This document shows positions 17,790-27,246 of a stretch of 58,670 bases of DNA, one piece after another (position 1 is the first letter of the stretch; every line of letters begins with the position of its first letter). The DNA is taken from assembly GCA_018240685.1 (NCBI GenBank), contig JAFEFG010000012.1, forward strand, positions 1 to 58,670, read 5' to 3'. The position numbers and the translations under genes were made by a program. The notes beneath the pieces are model-generated. The model worked only from the letters and a program-made list of their open reading frames with translations. It ran no database searches and was not told where the DNA came from. The stretch comes from Pseudomonadota bacterium (GTDB taxonomy: Bacteria; Pseudomonadota; Alphaproteobacteria; Reyranellales; Reyranellaceae).

Positions 17790-18683
17790 ATGGCCCTGAA
17801 CGACACCACTCTTTCCGCCCCGACGCCCGCGCTGGGTCTGCGCAAGGCCTGGCGCCGCCTGCGCAGCGTGCCGCCCCTGGTCACGCTCTGCATCGCCTGG
17901 CTCGTGCTCATGATCGTGACGGCGCTGGCGGCAAACCTGCTCGCGCCCTATTCGATCACCGCGTTCGACCTCAAGGCGCGACTCGCGCCGACGCTGCTGC
18001 TCGGCGGCAAGCTGGCGCATCCGCTCGGCACCGACGAGCTGGGGCGCGATGTGCTGTCGCGCCTGATCGTCTCCATCCGCATGAGCCTGCTGATCGCCTT
18101 CTTCGGAACGCTGATCTCGACCGCGCTCGGCACCACGCTGGGCTTTCTCGCCGCGCACTTCCGCGGCAAGGTCGAGCAGCTGGTCCTGATCGCCATCGAC
18201 TTCCAGGCCAGCATGCCGTTCATGATCATCGCCCTCAGCGTGCTCGCCTTCTTCGGCAACAGCCTCCTGCTGTTCGTCGCACTCATGGGCTTCAACTCGT
18301 GGGAGCGCTATGCCCGCATCACCCGCGGCCTGACCCTCGCCGCCAACGAACAGGGCTACGCCTCCGCGGTACGGCAGCTCGGCGCCGGCCCAGCCCGAAT
18401 CTACGGCCTGCACATCCTGCCCAACATCGCGTCGACCCTGATCGTGTCGATGACGCTCACCTTTCCCGAGATCATCCTGCTCGAAAGCGGACTTTCCTTC
18501 CTCGGGCTGGGCGTGCAGCCGCCGCTGACCTCGCTCGGCAACATGGTGGGCTACGGCCGCGAATACATCACGCGCGCGCCCTGGATCATGCTGGCACCGG
18601 CAGCCGTGATCGTGATGACGACCTTCTCGATCAGCCTGCTCGGCGACTGGCTGCGCGACCGGCTGGATCCGACCCTGCGCTAG
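17790..18683 (+). CDS. Peptide-type ABC importer permease (DppC-like)
   Basis: A 297-residue second permease. It has an N-terminal cytoplasmic tail and first membrane helix (VTLCIAWLVLMIVTALAANL), then HPLGTDELGRDVLSRLI, the DppC/OppC signature. The EAA loop is YASAVRQLGAGPARIYGLHI, and the C-terminus SFLGLGVQPPLTSLG is also typical. GAGGAGA upstream supports the ATG at 17790. It is the last gene of the operon and converges on the efflux-operon lipoprotein gene, 27 bases away. Confidence 0.93.
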   Translation: MALNDTTLSAPTPALGLRKAWRRLRSVPPLVTLCIAWLVLMIVTALAANLLAPYSITAFDLKARLAPTLLLGGKLAHPLGTDELGRDVLSRLIVSIRMSLLIAFFGTLISTALGTTLGFLAAHFRGKVEQLVLIAIDFQASMPFMIIALSVLAFFGNSLLLFVALMGFNSWERYARITRGLTLAANEQGYASAVRQLGAGPARIYGLHILPNIASTLIVSMTLTFPEIILLESGLSFLGLGVQPPLTSLGNMVGYGREYITRAPWIMLAPAAVIVMTTFSISLLGDWLRDRLDPTLR

Positions 18684-18710
18684 GGCGGCCCTGCGCCGGC
18701 CCCGCCGCGG

Positions 18711-19049
18711 TTAGAGGGCGCCGCGCTGCTCCGTGGTGTAGGAGAGGAGCTTCCCGTCCAGGAAGTCGATCCGGGTCCGATTGAAGACCAGCGATTCGGG
18801 GCCGTCCCACTCGAAGGCCGCGTATGCGGCCCCGGGCGTGGCCGGCGTCATCAAGTTCCCCGGACATCCCATGATCCCGGCCGTTTCGTCGTAGCTCATG
18901 CCGCGGCGCAGCGTTGCGAGCTTCTTCGCGGTCGCGCCGCAATCGGCGGCACACCCCGGCAGCAGAATCGCGAGTCCCAGCACCAGCGTCGCCGGTTTCA
19001 GCATCGCCGATTTCAGTGCCGTACGCGCCGGCCCGACGAACCGCTTCAT
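18711..19049 (-). CDS. Small lipoprotein, BamE/SmpA-like repeat
   Basis: A 112-residue protein with a lipoprotein signal: a hydrophobic stretch and the lipobox LLPGC, giving Cys33 as the lipid-modified residue. The mature part contains LRRGMSYDETAGIMGCPGN, close to the GMT..EV...LG.P pattern of BamE/SmpA-type domains, then a beta-rich YAAFEWDGPESLVF. The ATG at 19049 overlaps the TGA of the outer-membrane factor gene (ATGA), which supports this start and places it in the metal-efflux operon. Its role there is unknown; it could be an accessory for the outer-membrane channel. Confidence 0.72.
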   Translation of the reverse strand: MKRFVGPARTALKSAMLKPATLVLGLAILLPGCAADCGATAKKLATLRRGMSYDETAGIMGCPGNLMTPATPGAAYAAFEWDGPESLVFNRTRIDFLDGKLLSYTTEQRGAL

Positions 19050-20671
19050 GTGTGTCTCCCGTCCACATTTGAGGCCGACGCGGCTTTCGGCGCCGTGTCG
19101 GGCCACGGCTGCGGCTTGGGCGGATTCGCGGGCGGCCTGCACGACGCACGCTGCGCGGGGTTGAGATTTCCGGCGCCGTCCCGGTTCCACCAGCCCCCAC
19201 CCAGCGCCTGGAACAGCGCCGCCGTATCGGAGTAGCGGGCCGCGCGTGCCTGCACGAGCGCCATTGCCGCCGACTGGTAGGTAAGTTCAGCGTTGAGAAT
19301 ATCGAGAATTCCGGCATCCCCCGCTGCCATCCGCCGCCGGATGATGTCGAGACTGAGCTTTGCGGCACGCTCGGCATCGGCGGCCGCCTTGAGGGAGACC
19401 GCGTCGTTTTCGACGGTGCGCAGCGAGTCGGCCACGTTGCGGAAGGCCGTCAGCACGGTCGAGCGGTACTGCGCCTTGGCCTGCTCCCAGGCGGCAACGG
19501 CCGCCCGACGCTTCGCCGAAAGCGCACCGCCGTCGAGCAGGGTCTGCGTCGCGCTCGTCACGCCCCCGACGAAGGTCGCACCGAGATCGGGACTGAACAA
19601 CCAGGCAAGATCGGTGGCGGTCGAGCCGAAGCTCAGGCCCAGCGTGACCTGCGGCAGCATGTTCGCGGTCGCGACACCGACGCCAGCCGCAGCGGCGTGC
19701 ACGTTGGCTTCCGCCGAGCGCACATCGGGCCGCTGCTCGACCATGCGCGAGGGCAGGCTCACCGGCAAATCCTGCGGCAGCGTCAGCGATTCGAGATCGA
19801 AGGTTTCAGCCGGAACATGCGCTGTCGTCCGGCCGGTCAATTGCGCCAGCAGATGGCGCTGTTGGCTGAGCTGGTTCCTGAGCGGCGGCAGCGTCGCTTC
19901 GCTCTGGGCCAGTGCCGCCTGCTGGGTGGCGACATCGGCGACCGCGGCCTGCCCGATCGCCAGACGCCGCTGCAGCAGGCCGAGCGTCTGGCGCTGGATC
20001 TCGACGGTCCGTTCGGTGGCGGCGATCTGGCCGCGCAGCGAAGCCTCGGTTACAGCCGTGACGACGACATTCGACGACAGCGTCAGATAGGTCGCCTCCA
20101 GGAGGAAGCATTGCGCTTCGGCCTGTGCGTCGAGCGACTCGGCCGCACGCCGGGTCCCGCCCCACAAGTCGAGGGTATAGCTGACGTTCAGCAACCCGGT
20201 GAAGAGACCGAACAGCGTGCTGCCGCTGGCCGGCGTCGGCGACAGGGCCGAACTCTGCTGGTTCTGCGTGCCTGACCCGCTCACCGACACGACCGGGAAG
20301 AGAGTGGCGCGTTGGGCCTTGGCCGTTTCCTGCGCCGCCTTGAGGGACTGGATCGCCGATTGAATATCGGGATTCGCCTTCAGCGAGCGGTCGATCAGGT
20401 CGTTGAGCGGCTTGGACTGGTAGACGCGCCACCACTGCTCGGGAATATCGAGGTCGGTCACGAAGCGCTGGGCCTCGCCGCCCAGCACATCCTTGGCGGC
20501 GACCGTTTCCTCGACCATGCTGGACGAAAGATAGGTTTTGTCCTTCGGAGGATCGGGCGGCACGAAATCGGGGCCGACGGTGCAGCCGCCCAAGGCGACG
20601 GCCGCGACGACCTTGGCTGCCGCAGGCCGCGTAACGGCGTGCGCGAACCTCTGGAGAGCGGAGGCGATCAT
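19046..20671 (-). CDS. Outer-membrane efflux lipoprotein (NodT/TolC-like factor)
   Basis: The outer-membrane channel of an RND efflux system, 541 residues. The lipobox VALGGC puts the lipidated cysteine at residue 30, followed by TVGPDFVPP, the standard opening of NodT-type factors. Two coiled-coil repeats follow (for example QSLKAAQETAKAQRA and RRRMAAGDAGILDILNAE), and RPDVRSAEANVHAA is the hallmark of the family. Its ATG overlaps the stop of the RND pump by four bases. Confidence 0.92.
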   Translation of the reverse strand: MIASALQRFAHAVTRPAAAKVVAAVALGGCTVGPDFVPPDPPKDKTYLSSSMVEETVAAKDVLGGEAQRFVTDLDIPEQWWRVYQSKPLNDLIDRSLKANPDIQSAIQSLKAAQETAKAQRATLFPVVSVSGSGTQNQQSSALSPTPASGSTLFGLFTGLLNVSYTLDLWGGTRRAAESLDAQAEAQCFLLEATYLTLSSNVVVTAVTEASLRGQIAATERTVEIQRQTLGLLQRRLAIGQAAVADVATQQAALAQSEATLPPLRNQLSQQRHLLAQLTGRTTAHVPAETFDLESLTLPQDLPVSLPSRMVEQRPDVRSAEANVHAAAAGVGVATANMLPQVTLGLSFGSTATDLAWLFSPDLGATFVGGVTSATQTLLDGGALSAKRRAAVAAWEQAKAQYRSTVLTAFRNVADSLRTVENDAVSLKAAADAERAAKLSLDIIRRRMAAGDAGILDILNAELTYQSAAMALVQARAARYSDTAALFQALGGGWWNRDGAGNLNPAQRASCRPPANPPKPQPWPDTAPKAASASNVDGRHT

Positions 20672-23600
20672 TCTTCATCCTCCTCGTCTTTGGCAGGACG
20701 GTCAGGGTGACGGGTGTACGGCTTGAGAAAGACCTTGCGGATTGCGGGCGCCACGATCAGGAGCATGAGCGGCCCCAGCATCATGCCGCCGACGACGACG
20801 GTCGCGAGCGGCCGCTGCACCTGGCTCCCGATGCCCTGCGAGACCGCCGCCGGGAACAGCCCGACTCCTGCCGAGAGCGCCGTCATCAGCATCGGCCGCA
20901 TGCGTTGCTCGGTGCCCTGGAAGATCGCCTCGCCGAACGACAGGCCGCGGTCCAGCAGCTCGCGGAAATAGGTGATGTTGAGGATGCCATCCATCACCGC
21001 GACACCCGCCAGCGAGATGAAGCCGATGGCCGCGGACACGCTGAAATCCTCTCCGGCGACATACAGAGCGATGATTCCGCCGCCGACGGCGAACGGAATG
21101 CCGGCCACCGCGATCAGGCTGTCGCGCATGGTGTTGAAGAGTCCGTAAAGCAGGACAAGGATCAGCAGGAACGTGATCGGGATGATGATCATCAGCCGTT
21201 CCGTCGCCTTCTGCAGATTGTCGAACTCGCCCGACCAGAGGATGCGATAGCCAGGCGGGAGCTTGATCGTGCTCGCAATGCGCTCCTGTGCTTCCGCGAC
21301 GGTGCTGCCGAGGTCGCGCCCGCGGATGCTGAATTTGATCGGTATGAAACGCGCGCTGCTTTCGCGATAGATGAAGGAAGCGCCGGTATCGATCGAAACG
21401 TCGGCGAGCTCGCTCAGGGGCACATAGGCGGTCCCGCCGGACGACAGCTGGTATCCGACCTTGACGTTGCGGATGGCATCGACCGACTCGCGATAGGGCT
21501 TCGCCAGCCGGACAGCGAGATTGAACTGGCGATCGCCCTCAAGGACGGTCGTCGCCGTCGTTCCCCCCAGGGCCGCCTGCACGATCGTCGTGACGTCGCC
21601 CGTGTTCAGCCCGTAGCGGGCTGCCTTCTCGCGGTCGATGCGGATATCGAGGTTCGGCTGCCCCAGCACATGGAAGACTCCGAGATCGGCCACGCCCTCG
21701 ACATTCGCCATCTCCGCCATGACCTGACCGGCAAGGCTCTCGAGCACCTTGAGATCCGGACCGACGATCTTGATCGAATTGGCGCCCTTCACGCCGGAGA
21801 GCGCCTCCTCGATATTGTCCTGGATATACTGGGAGAAGTTGAAGCCCACGCCCGGCAGCGCGTCCTCCAGCTCCTTCTGCAGGATATCCGTCAGCTTCTC
21901 CTTGGTCAGGCCCGCCGGCCATTGATCGAACGGCTTCAGCGGCGCGAAGAGCTCGACATTGGAGAAGGGCGAGGCGTCGCTGCCATTGTCGGGCCGGCCG
22001 TGCTGCGACACCACGGTCAGGATCTCGGGATGCCGGAGCAGGATGTCCCGCATCTTCTTCGACGCCTCGATGCCCGCTTCGAGGCTGATCGTGGGCGGCA
22101 TGGACGCCCGGATCCAGAAATTGCCCTCTTCCAGTGCCGGCAGGAACTCGCTTCCCAGCCGCGTCGCGACGAATCCCGAGGCCACCAGAAAGGCAGCGCC
22201 CAGCGCCAGCGGTACGGCGGTCCGATGCAGCGCCCATCGCAGGACTGGCGTGTAGGCCCGGCGTATCGTGCGCACGATCACGGTCTCAACCTCCTCGACG
22301 TGCCTCGGCAGCACGATCGAGGCAAGCACGGGCGTCACGGTGAACGTCGCCAGCAGGGCGCCGGAAAGCGCATAGGCGTAGGTTCGCGCCATCGGCCCGA
22401 AGATCTGGCCTTCGACGCCGGTCATGGTGAACAGGGGCAGGAAGGCCGTCACGGTGATGGTCGCCGTGAAGAACACGGCCTTGTCGACCTGAAGGGCGCT
22501 GATGAAGATCAGCCTCAGCCTGTTCGTCCACAGCATCGCGCTGCCGTGTCCGCTGGTCGATGATGTGGGATCGGCTCCCCACAGCCCTTCGCTCAGGTGC
22601 TGGAGCAGCCGCTCGCGGGCGCCCTGGTTGCTCTGGAAGTTGCGGAAGATGTTCTCGACCAGAATGACGGCCGAATCGATGATGATTCCAAAATCGACGG
22701 CGCCGACCGAGAGCAGGTTCGCATCCTCTCCGCGCACCACCATGATGACGACGGCAAAGAACAGCGCGAACGGGATGTTGGCGCCGACGATGACGGCACT
22801 GCGCAGGTCGCCCAGGAAGATCCACTGGATCAGGAACACCAGCAGGCAACCGAAGACGAGGTTGTGCAGAACCGTATGCGTCGTGACTGAAATGAGCGTG
22901 CTGCGGTCGTAGTACGGAACCACCTTCACGCCCGGCGGCAGCGTGCCGTCGGTGTTGATCCTCTCGATCTCCGCCTCGACCTTGGGAAGGACCTCGTTCG
23001 TATGTTGCGTCCGCCCCATCACGACGATCGCCGCGGCGATGTCGGGATCATGATCGCGGCCGGCGATGCCGAGCCGCGGCACATACCCGACCGAGACCTT
23101 GGCGACATCCTCGATCCGAACGGGCAGGCCGTTGGTCTGGCCCAGCACGACGTTCCTGATGTCGCCGACCTTGTAGCCGTCGAGCAGGTTGTCGGCCCCG
23201 CCGTCGTCAATCAGGCCGATGCCCCTGATATTGACCGATTGCTGGCCGATCGTGATCTCGCGACCGCCGACGTTGATGTTGGCATTGCCGAGCGCGGTGA
23301 CGATCTGGGGGATTGTGATGTTGTAGGCCTCGATCTTGCGCAAATCGATGTCGACGTTGAACTGCTTGGTCGTCCCGCCCCAGCTGTTGATCTGCACGAC
23401 GCCCGGGATGGTCAGCAGCCGCCGCGCCACGATCCAGTCCTGCACGGTGCGCAGGTTGGTCAACCCGAAGTGCGGCGGACCGACAACCTGGTAGCGCACG
23501 ATCTCGCCGACCAGGCTCGATTGCTGGATCTGCGGAACCTGGGACCCCGGCAGATTGACGCCCTGCTGCAGGTAGACGGCGGCGTTGGCGTAGGCTGTGT

Positions 23601-23910
23601 TGTAGTCCGTCCCGTAGGCGAAGGTGACACGCACGAAGCTCAACCCGTAGAACGAAGTCGACCGGATGTTGACTACGCCCGGCGTGGGATAGAGCGCGAT
23701 CTCCATGGGAACCGTGTAGTACTTCTCCATCTCCTCGGCGCTGAGCCCAGGCGCCTGCGCAGTGATCTCGAGGATGACGGGAGCGGGATTGGGATAGGCC
23801 TCGATGTTGAGGCGCGTGAAGGCGAACAGCCCTGCTCCCAGGAACACCAGAACGGCGAGGACAATGATCGGGCGCCGGGTGAGCCCGAACTCGAGAATCG
23901 ACTTGAGCAA
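20668..23910 (-). CDS. Heavy-metal efflux RND pump (CzcA/CusA family)
   Basis: The inner-membrane pump of a tripartite system, 1080 residues, about the normal length. It opens LKSILEFGLTRRPIIVL. In transmembrane helix 4 it carries VDFGIIIDSAVILVEN: the Asp-Asp-Glu pattern of divalent-cation exporters (Co/Zn/Cd or Ni type), unlike the Cu/Ag pumps. The start is a TTG at 23910 with GGAG seven bases upstream, an unusual codon supported by family alignment. The adaptor gene ends 34 bases before. The metal cannot be fixed without comparison. Confidence 0.93.
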   Translation of the reverse strand: MLKSILEFGLTRRPIIVLAVLVFLGAGLFAFTRLNIEAYPNPAPVILEITAQAPGLSAEEMEKYYTVPMEIALYPTPGVVNIRSTSFYGLSFVRVTFAYGTDYNTAYANAAVYLQQGVNLPGSQVPQIQQSSLVGEIVRYQVVGPPHFGLTNLRTVQDWIVARRLLTIPGVVQINSWGGTTKQFNVDIDLRKIEAYNITIPQIVTALGNANINVGGREITIGQQSVNIRGIGLIDDGGADNLLDGYKVGDIRNVVLGQTNGLPVRIEDVAKVSVGYVPRLGIAGRDHDPDIAAAIVVMGRTQHTNEVLPKVEAEIERINTDGTLPPGVKVVPYYDRSTLISVTTHTVLHNLVFGCLLVFLIQWIFLGDLRSAVIVGANIPFALFFAVVIMVVRGEDANLLSVGAVDFGIIIDSAVILVENIFRNFQSNQGARERLLQHLSEGLWGADPTSSTSGHGSAMLWTNRLRLIFISALQVDKAVFFTATITVTAFLPLFTMTGVEGQIFGPMARTYAYALSGALLATFTVTPVLASIVLPRHVEEVETVIVRTIRRAYTPVLRWALHRTAVPLALGAAFLVASGFVATRLGSEFLPALEEGNFWIRASMPPTISLEAGIEASKKMRDILLRHPEILTVVSQHGRPDNGSDASPFSNVELFAPLKPFDQWPAGLTKEKLTDILQKELEDALPGVGFNFSQYIQDNIEEALSGVKGANSIKIVGPDLKVLESLAGQVMAEMANVEGVADLGVFHVLGQPNLDIRIDREKAARYGLNTGDVTTIVQAALGGTTATTVLEGDRQFNLAVRLAKPYRESVDAIRNVKVGYQLSSGGTAYVPLSELADVSIDTGASFIYRESSARFIPIKFSIRGRDLGSTVAEAQERIASTIKLPPGYRILWSGEFDNLQKATERLMIIIPITFLLILVLLYGLFNTMRDSLIAVAGIPFAVGGGIIALYVAGEDFSVSAAIGFISLAGVAVMDGILNITYFRELLDRGLSFGEAIFQGTEQRMRPMLMTALSAGVGLFPAAVSQGIGSQVQRPLATVVVGGMMLGPLMLLIVAPAIRKVFLKPYTRHPDRPAKDEEDEE

Positions 23911-23944
23911 GAGCGGGCTCCGTACGCGATGTGGGTTCTGGTCA

Positions 23945-25165
23945 TCAGCCGGCCGGACTCGCGGCCAGCTTGTTGCTCAGGAAGACGGCGCCTTCCGTCA
24001 CGATCATCTCGCCCGGCGCCGCGCCGTCGAGAACCTGGACGAATCCCTTCCGGCGCAGGCCGATCTTCACGGTGCGCTTCTCGAAGCGGCGGCGATCGGA
24101 GGTCACCCAGAGCGTCATCGTTCCATCCCCCTCGCGGACGACCGCGGCATCGGGGACGGCGACGATGCCGGCCATTTCGCCGACCTTGATGGCGAAGGTG
24201 GCGAACATGCCCGCGCGCAGCAGCCCGTCAGGATCCTTGATCTCGGATCGAACCATGAAGCGCCGAGTCTGCATGTCGACCGAGGCGCCGACGACGGCGA
24301 CCTCGCCGTCGAAATCCCGTCCCGGGAACGCTGCGACCTGAACCTTCACCGGCTGGCCGACGTGCAGGGCCGCGCTGTCCGCCTCGACCACGTTGGCGAC
24401 CATCCACATGGTCGACGTATCGGCGACCGTGAACGGCGCAGGTGCGTTCCCGGGCTGGATGAACAGGCCAGGCGCGGCGGTGCGCTGCGTGACCGTGCCG
24501 GCAATAGGGCTGCGCACCACCAGGATGGGATCGACCCGGCGCTCGGCGATCATGCGATCGATCTCCTCGTCCGTCTTGCCGAACAGGCGCACCGTGTCGC
24601 GCGCGGCGCGCAGCGCGCCTTCCGCCGCCTGCTCGTCCGACGTCGCCTGGTCGACATCCTTCTGGGCGCCGCCACCGCCTCGGAGATTCTCGATCACACG
24701 CTTGAGGGTCCGCGCCTGCAGGACGGCAACGCCGGCTGCCGCTATCAGCGTGTTCTCGGCCTGCAGCAGATCGGGGCTGTCGACTGTGAACAGAAGCTGT
24801 CCGCGCAGCACGCGATCGCCGACATTGGCGGCAGTCGAGACGATGCGCCCCTGGTACGGCGTGAAGACCTGCACCAGCATGTTCTGGTTGAAGTCGATGT
24901 TGCCGACGGACTGCGTGACGAGTTCGAAGTCGGTGCGGCCGACCTGGGCAATGCGCAGCGCCGAAGCCTGATTCTCGGTCAGCTCGACCGCGACCTTCGC
25001 GGGCCCGACAGGCATCCTGCCCTGTCGAGCGGCTTTTTCCGAAACGGCCGGGCCCGGCGCACCCGATCGCAGCAGGAACCATCCCCCGACTCCCAGCAAG
25101 CACAGCATCGCCAACAGAAACCAGAGCCTCGGCGGAGCGAGCAGCGATTTGATCCATGCATTCAT
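23945..25165 (-). CDS. RND periplasmic adaptor (membrane-fusion) protein
   Basis: Links pump to outer-membrane factor across the periplasm, 406 residues. One N-terminal membrane anchor (LWFLLAMLCLLGVGGWFLL) is followed by a barrel-sandwich hybrid split by a helical hairpin (QARTLKRVIENLRG), then RSPIAGTVTQRTAAPGLFI and the beta-barrel VGQPVKVQVAAFPG. It has no His- or Met-rich metal-binding N-terminus, unlike CusB. It is first in the efflux operon; regulator and adaptor are 69 bases apart on the same strand. Confidence 0.92.
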   Translation of the reverse strand: MNAWIKSLLAPPRLWFLLAMLCLLGVGGWFLLRSGAPGPAVSEKAARQGRMPVGPAKVAVELTENQASALRIAQVGRTDFELVTQSVGNIDFNQNMLVQVFTPYQGRIVSTAANVGDRVLRGQLLFTVDSPDLLQAENTLIAAAGVAVLQARTLKRVIENLRGGGGAQKDVDQATSDEQAAEGALRAARDTVRLFGKTDEEIDRMIAERRVDPILVVRSPIAGTVTQRTAAPGLFIQPGNAPAPFTVADTSTMWMVANVVEADSAALHVGQPVKVQVAAFPGRDFDGEVAVVGASVDMQTRRFMVRSEIKDPDGLLRAGMFATFAIKVGEMAGIVAVPDAAVVREGDGTMTLWVTSDRRRFEKRTVKIGLRRKGFVQVLDGAAPGEMIVTEGAVFLSNKLAASPAG

Positions 25166-25191
25166 TTGCGAGGTGACTCCGCCGCAGACGA

Positions 25192-25206
25192 GAGCCGTGA
25201 CGGCTC
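25192..25206 (-). promoter_or_regulatory. Short hairpin upstream of efflux adaptor
   Basis: GAGCC/GGCTC with a five-base loop lies in the 69-base gap between the regulator and the adaptor gene. It may act in the leader or as a weak terminator for the regulator transcript. Confidence 0.3.
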
Positions 25207-25221
25207 GACGACGACGGAGGA

Positions 25222-25237
25222 TAAGCGCTGGCGCTTA
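25222..25237. promoter_or_regulatory. Perfect palindrome, possible response-regulator operator
   Basis: TAAGCGC-TG-GCGCTTA is a seven-base perfect inverted repeat that includes the stop codon of the regulator gene and stands about 57 bases before the adaptor start. Position and symmetry fit an operator for the adjacent OmpR-type regulator. OmpR-family sites are more often direct repeats, which counts against it. Confidence 0.35.
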
Positions 25238-25948
25238 CAACGATCTTTCCCGCGCGGCGTCTTCGGACACACCCGTCGTCATCGATGCCAGCATGTAGCC
25301 GACGCCGCGGATGGTGTGGATTTTCACATCCGCGTCAGCGTCCTGAAGCTGCCGGCGAAGGCGATGGATATAGACGTCGACAGTGTTGGTCTCCTGCTCT
25401 CCTTCGATGCCGAAGAGCTGCGCCTCGAAGTAGCGTCGCGGCACGACGGTACCGTGGTGGCGCATCAGGATTTCGAGAAGGATGGTTTCTCTCAAGCGTA
25501 TGGTCAGGATTCTGCCGGCGACACTCACCTGCCGGCTGTCGATCGCGAGCGACACATTGCCGGCCTTCAGCACGTCGTCCAGGAGGATGCCCGGACGGCG
25601 CAGAAGCGCCCGCAGGCGCGCAATGAGTTCATCGATGGAGAACGGCTTTGCCAGATAGTCGTCGGCGCCGCTGCGCAGCCCTTTAACGCGATCCTCGAGA
25701 CTGTTGCGCGCCGTCGTGATCAGAACGGGTGTCGCATGGCGTTCTTCGCGCAGCTGACGCAGGAGGAACAATCCGTCGGAATCCGGCAGTCCGAGGTCCA
25801 GGATGATCGCCGCATACTCGACGGCACGGATCGCCTCGTGCGCCTGTCTTGCCGTCGTTGCGGTGTCGGAGTCGAAACCAGATTCCCCAAGCTTCTGCGA
25901 GAGAATCTCAGCGAATGTCTCGTTGTCTTCGACGATGAGCACTCTCAT
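25235..25948 (-). CDS. OmpR-family response regulator
   Basis: A two-domain transcription factor of 237 residues. The receiver domain has the acidic pair Glu7-Asp8, the phosphoacceptor Asp51 in IILDLGLPDSDG and Lys101 in YLAKPFS. The C-terminal winged helix contains TNTVDVYIHRLRRQL and TIRGVGYML, the DNA-binding signature. I use the ATG at 25948, where the receiver begins; a GTG at 25957 is too close to the AGGGG site. It probably controls the metal-efflux genes directly downstream. No sensor kinase is present next to it, which is unusual for this type of operon. Confidence 0.93.
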   Translation of the reverse strand: MRVLIVEDNETFAEILSQKLGESGFDSDTATTARQAHEAIRAVEYAAIILDLGLPDSDGLFLLRQLREERHATPVLITTARNSLEDRVKGLRSGADDYLAKPFSIDELIARLRALLRRPGILLDDVLKAGNVSLAIDSRQVSVAGRILTIRLRETILLEILMRHHGTVVPRRYFEAQLFGIEGEQETNTVDVYIHRLRRQLQDADADVKIHTIRGVGYMLASMTTGVSEDAARERSL

Positions 25949-26109
25949 CGATGACACATCCCCTTTGCTTCTCGGGTATCAGGGGTATGTCTGAACAGCA
26001 ACTCAGAAGGCGTTAAGGTTCGCGTAATTCAACCGGCGCCGTCAGCTTCGAGTAATGCAGCGTCGCTGCCGATCACCATTCGGTGCGTACGGCGGCACGT
26101 CCACTGCAC

Positions 26110-27246
26110 TCAGCAGACCCGGTATCGCTCCACGGTCGCGGCGTCGAGCTCGATCCCCAGCCCCGGCCCGTCGGGCAGCAGGATGTGGCCGCGGTCGAGC
26201 GTCAGCGGCGTCTTCAGAAGCGCCACCCGCAGGGCATTGTCGCTCATGTCGTATTCGAGCATCTGCGGATGAGGCGGATGGTCGGTGTGAGGTCCGGCAG
26301 GCAACGCAGCAATGAAGTGGCAAGCCGCCGCGAGGCCGACCGCGCCGCCCCAGACGTGCGGCGCCAGGCGCAGGTTGGCGGCGAGCGCCAGCGTGGCGAT
26401 GCGCTTGGCTTCCGTGATGCCACCGACACCCGGTATGGAGGGCTGGACGACATCGATGCAGCGGCCGTCGATCAAGGCACGAAAATCGCGGATGGTGTGA
26501 TGCGCCTCGCCCGCCGCGATCGGGATCGGCGAACGAGCCCGCAGCTCCGCATAACCTGTGAGATCGCCGGGCGGCAGCGGCTCCTCGATCCAGTGGATGT
26601 CATAGGGCTGGATGGCGCGCGCGCACTCCAGAGCCACGTCGACCGTATAGGCGCCGTTGATGTCGACCAGCAGCAGCTTGTCCGGACCCAGCGCTTCCCG
26701 CGCCTGGCGCACGCGTTCGACGTCATTGCGGACGCCGCGGCCGATCTTGATCTTGGCGCCGGCATAGGGGTGGTCCGCGGCCTCGGCCAGCATGTGCGGA
26801 AGCTGCCGCGCCGGATCGTCGGAGAAGAAGCCGGTCGAGGCATAGGCTGGAATGCGGGTCGTACGGCAGCCCCCGATCAGGTCGCAGAGCCTGATGCCGA
26901 AGCCGCGGGCAATGGCGTCGAGCAGCGCGACGTTGATGCCGGCCAGGCAGGCGGTGAGCTGGTTGCCGACGCCGAGATGGTAGAGCGCGTTGCGGATGCG
27001 CGCCTCGATGTGCTCGAAGTCGAACACGCTCTTGCCGAGGAAGAACGGCTCGATCATGCGGAAGTATTCACGCGTGACGAAAGGATTGCCGAAGGCCTCG
27101 CCGATGCCCTTCACTCCGGCGTCGGTCTCGACCTCGACCAGTCCGGCGCTGCGGCGGAAGCCGCCGCCGCGCGACATGCCGTAGGCCTTCTCCGGAGCGA
27201 ACGCATATTCGAGGCCGATGAACGACAGGCGTCGGATGGTGGGCAT
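26110..27246 (-). CDS. Mandelate racemase/muconate-lactonizing enzyme family protein
   Basis: An enolase-superfamily enzyme of 378 residues that abstracts a proton next to a carboxylate on a sugar-acid or related substrate. Key residues: Lys165 and Lys167 in AKIKIGR (KxK base), metal ligands Asp195 in LVDIN, Glu221 in WIEEP and Glu247 in AAGEAHH, and His297 in APHVWGG. This is the canonical mandelate-racemase set. AGGAG precedes the ATG at 27246. It is divergent from a molybdate-type binding protein. Dehydratase versus racemase cannot be told by eye. Confidence 0.9.
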   Translation of the reverse strand: MPTIRRLSFIGLEYAFAPEKAYGMSRGGGFRRSAGLVEVETDAGVKGIGEAFGNPFVTREYFRMIEPFFLGKSVFDFEHIEARIRNALYHLGVGNQLTACLAGINVALLDAIARGFGIRLCDLIGGCRTTRIPAYASTGFFSDDPARQLPHMLAEAADHPYAGAKIKIGRGVRNDVERVRQAREALGPDKLLLVDINGAYTVDVALECARAIQPYDIHWIEEPLPPGDLTGYAELRARSPIPIAAGEAHHTIRDFRALIDGRCIDVVQPSIPGVGGITEAKRIATLALAANLRLAPHVWGGAVGLAAACHFIAALPAGPHTDHPPHPQMLEYDMSDNALRVALLKTPLTLDRGHILLPDGPGLGIELDAATVERYRVC

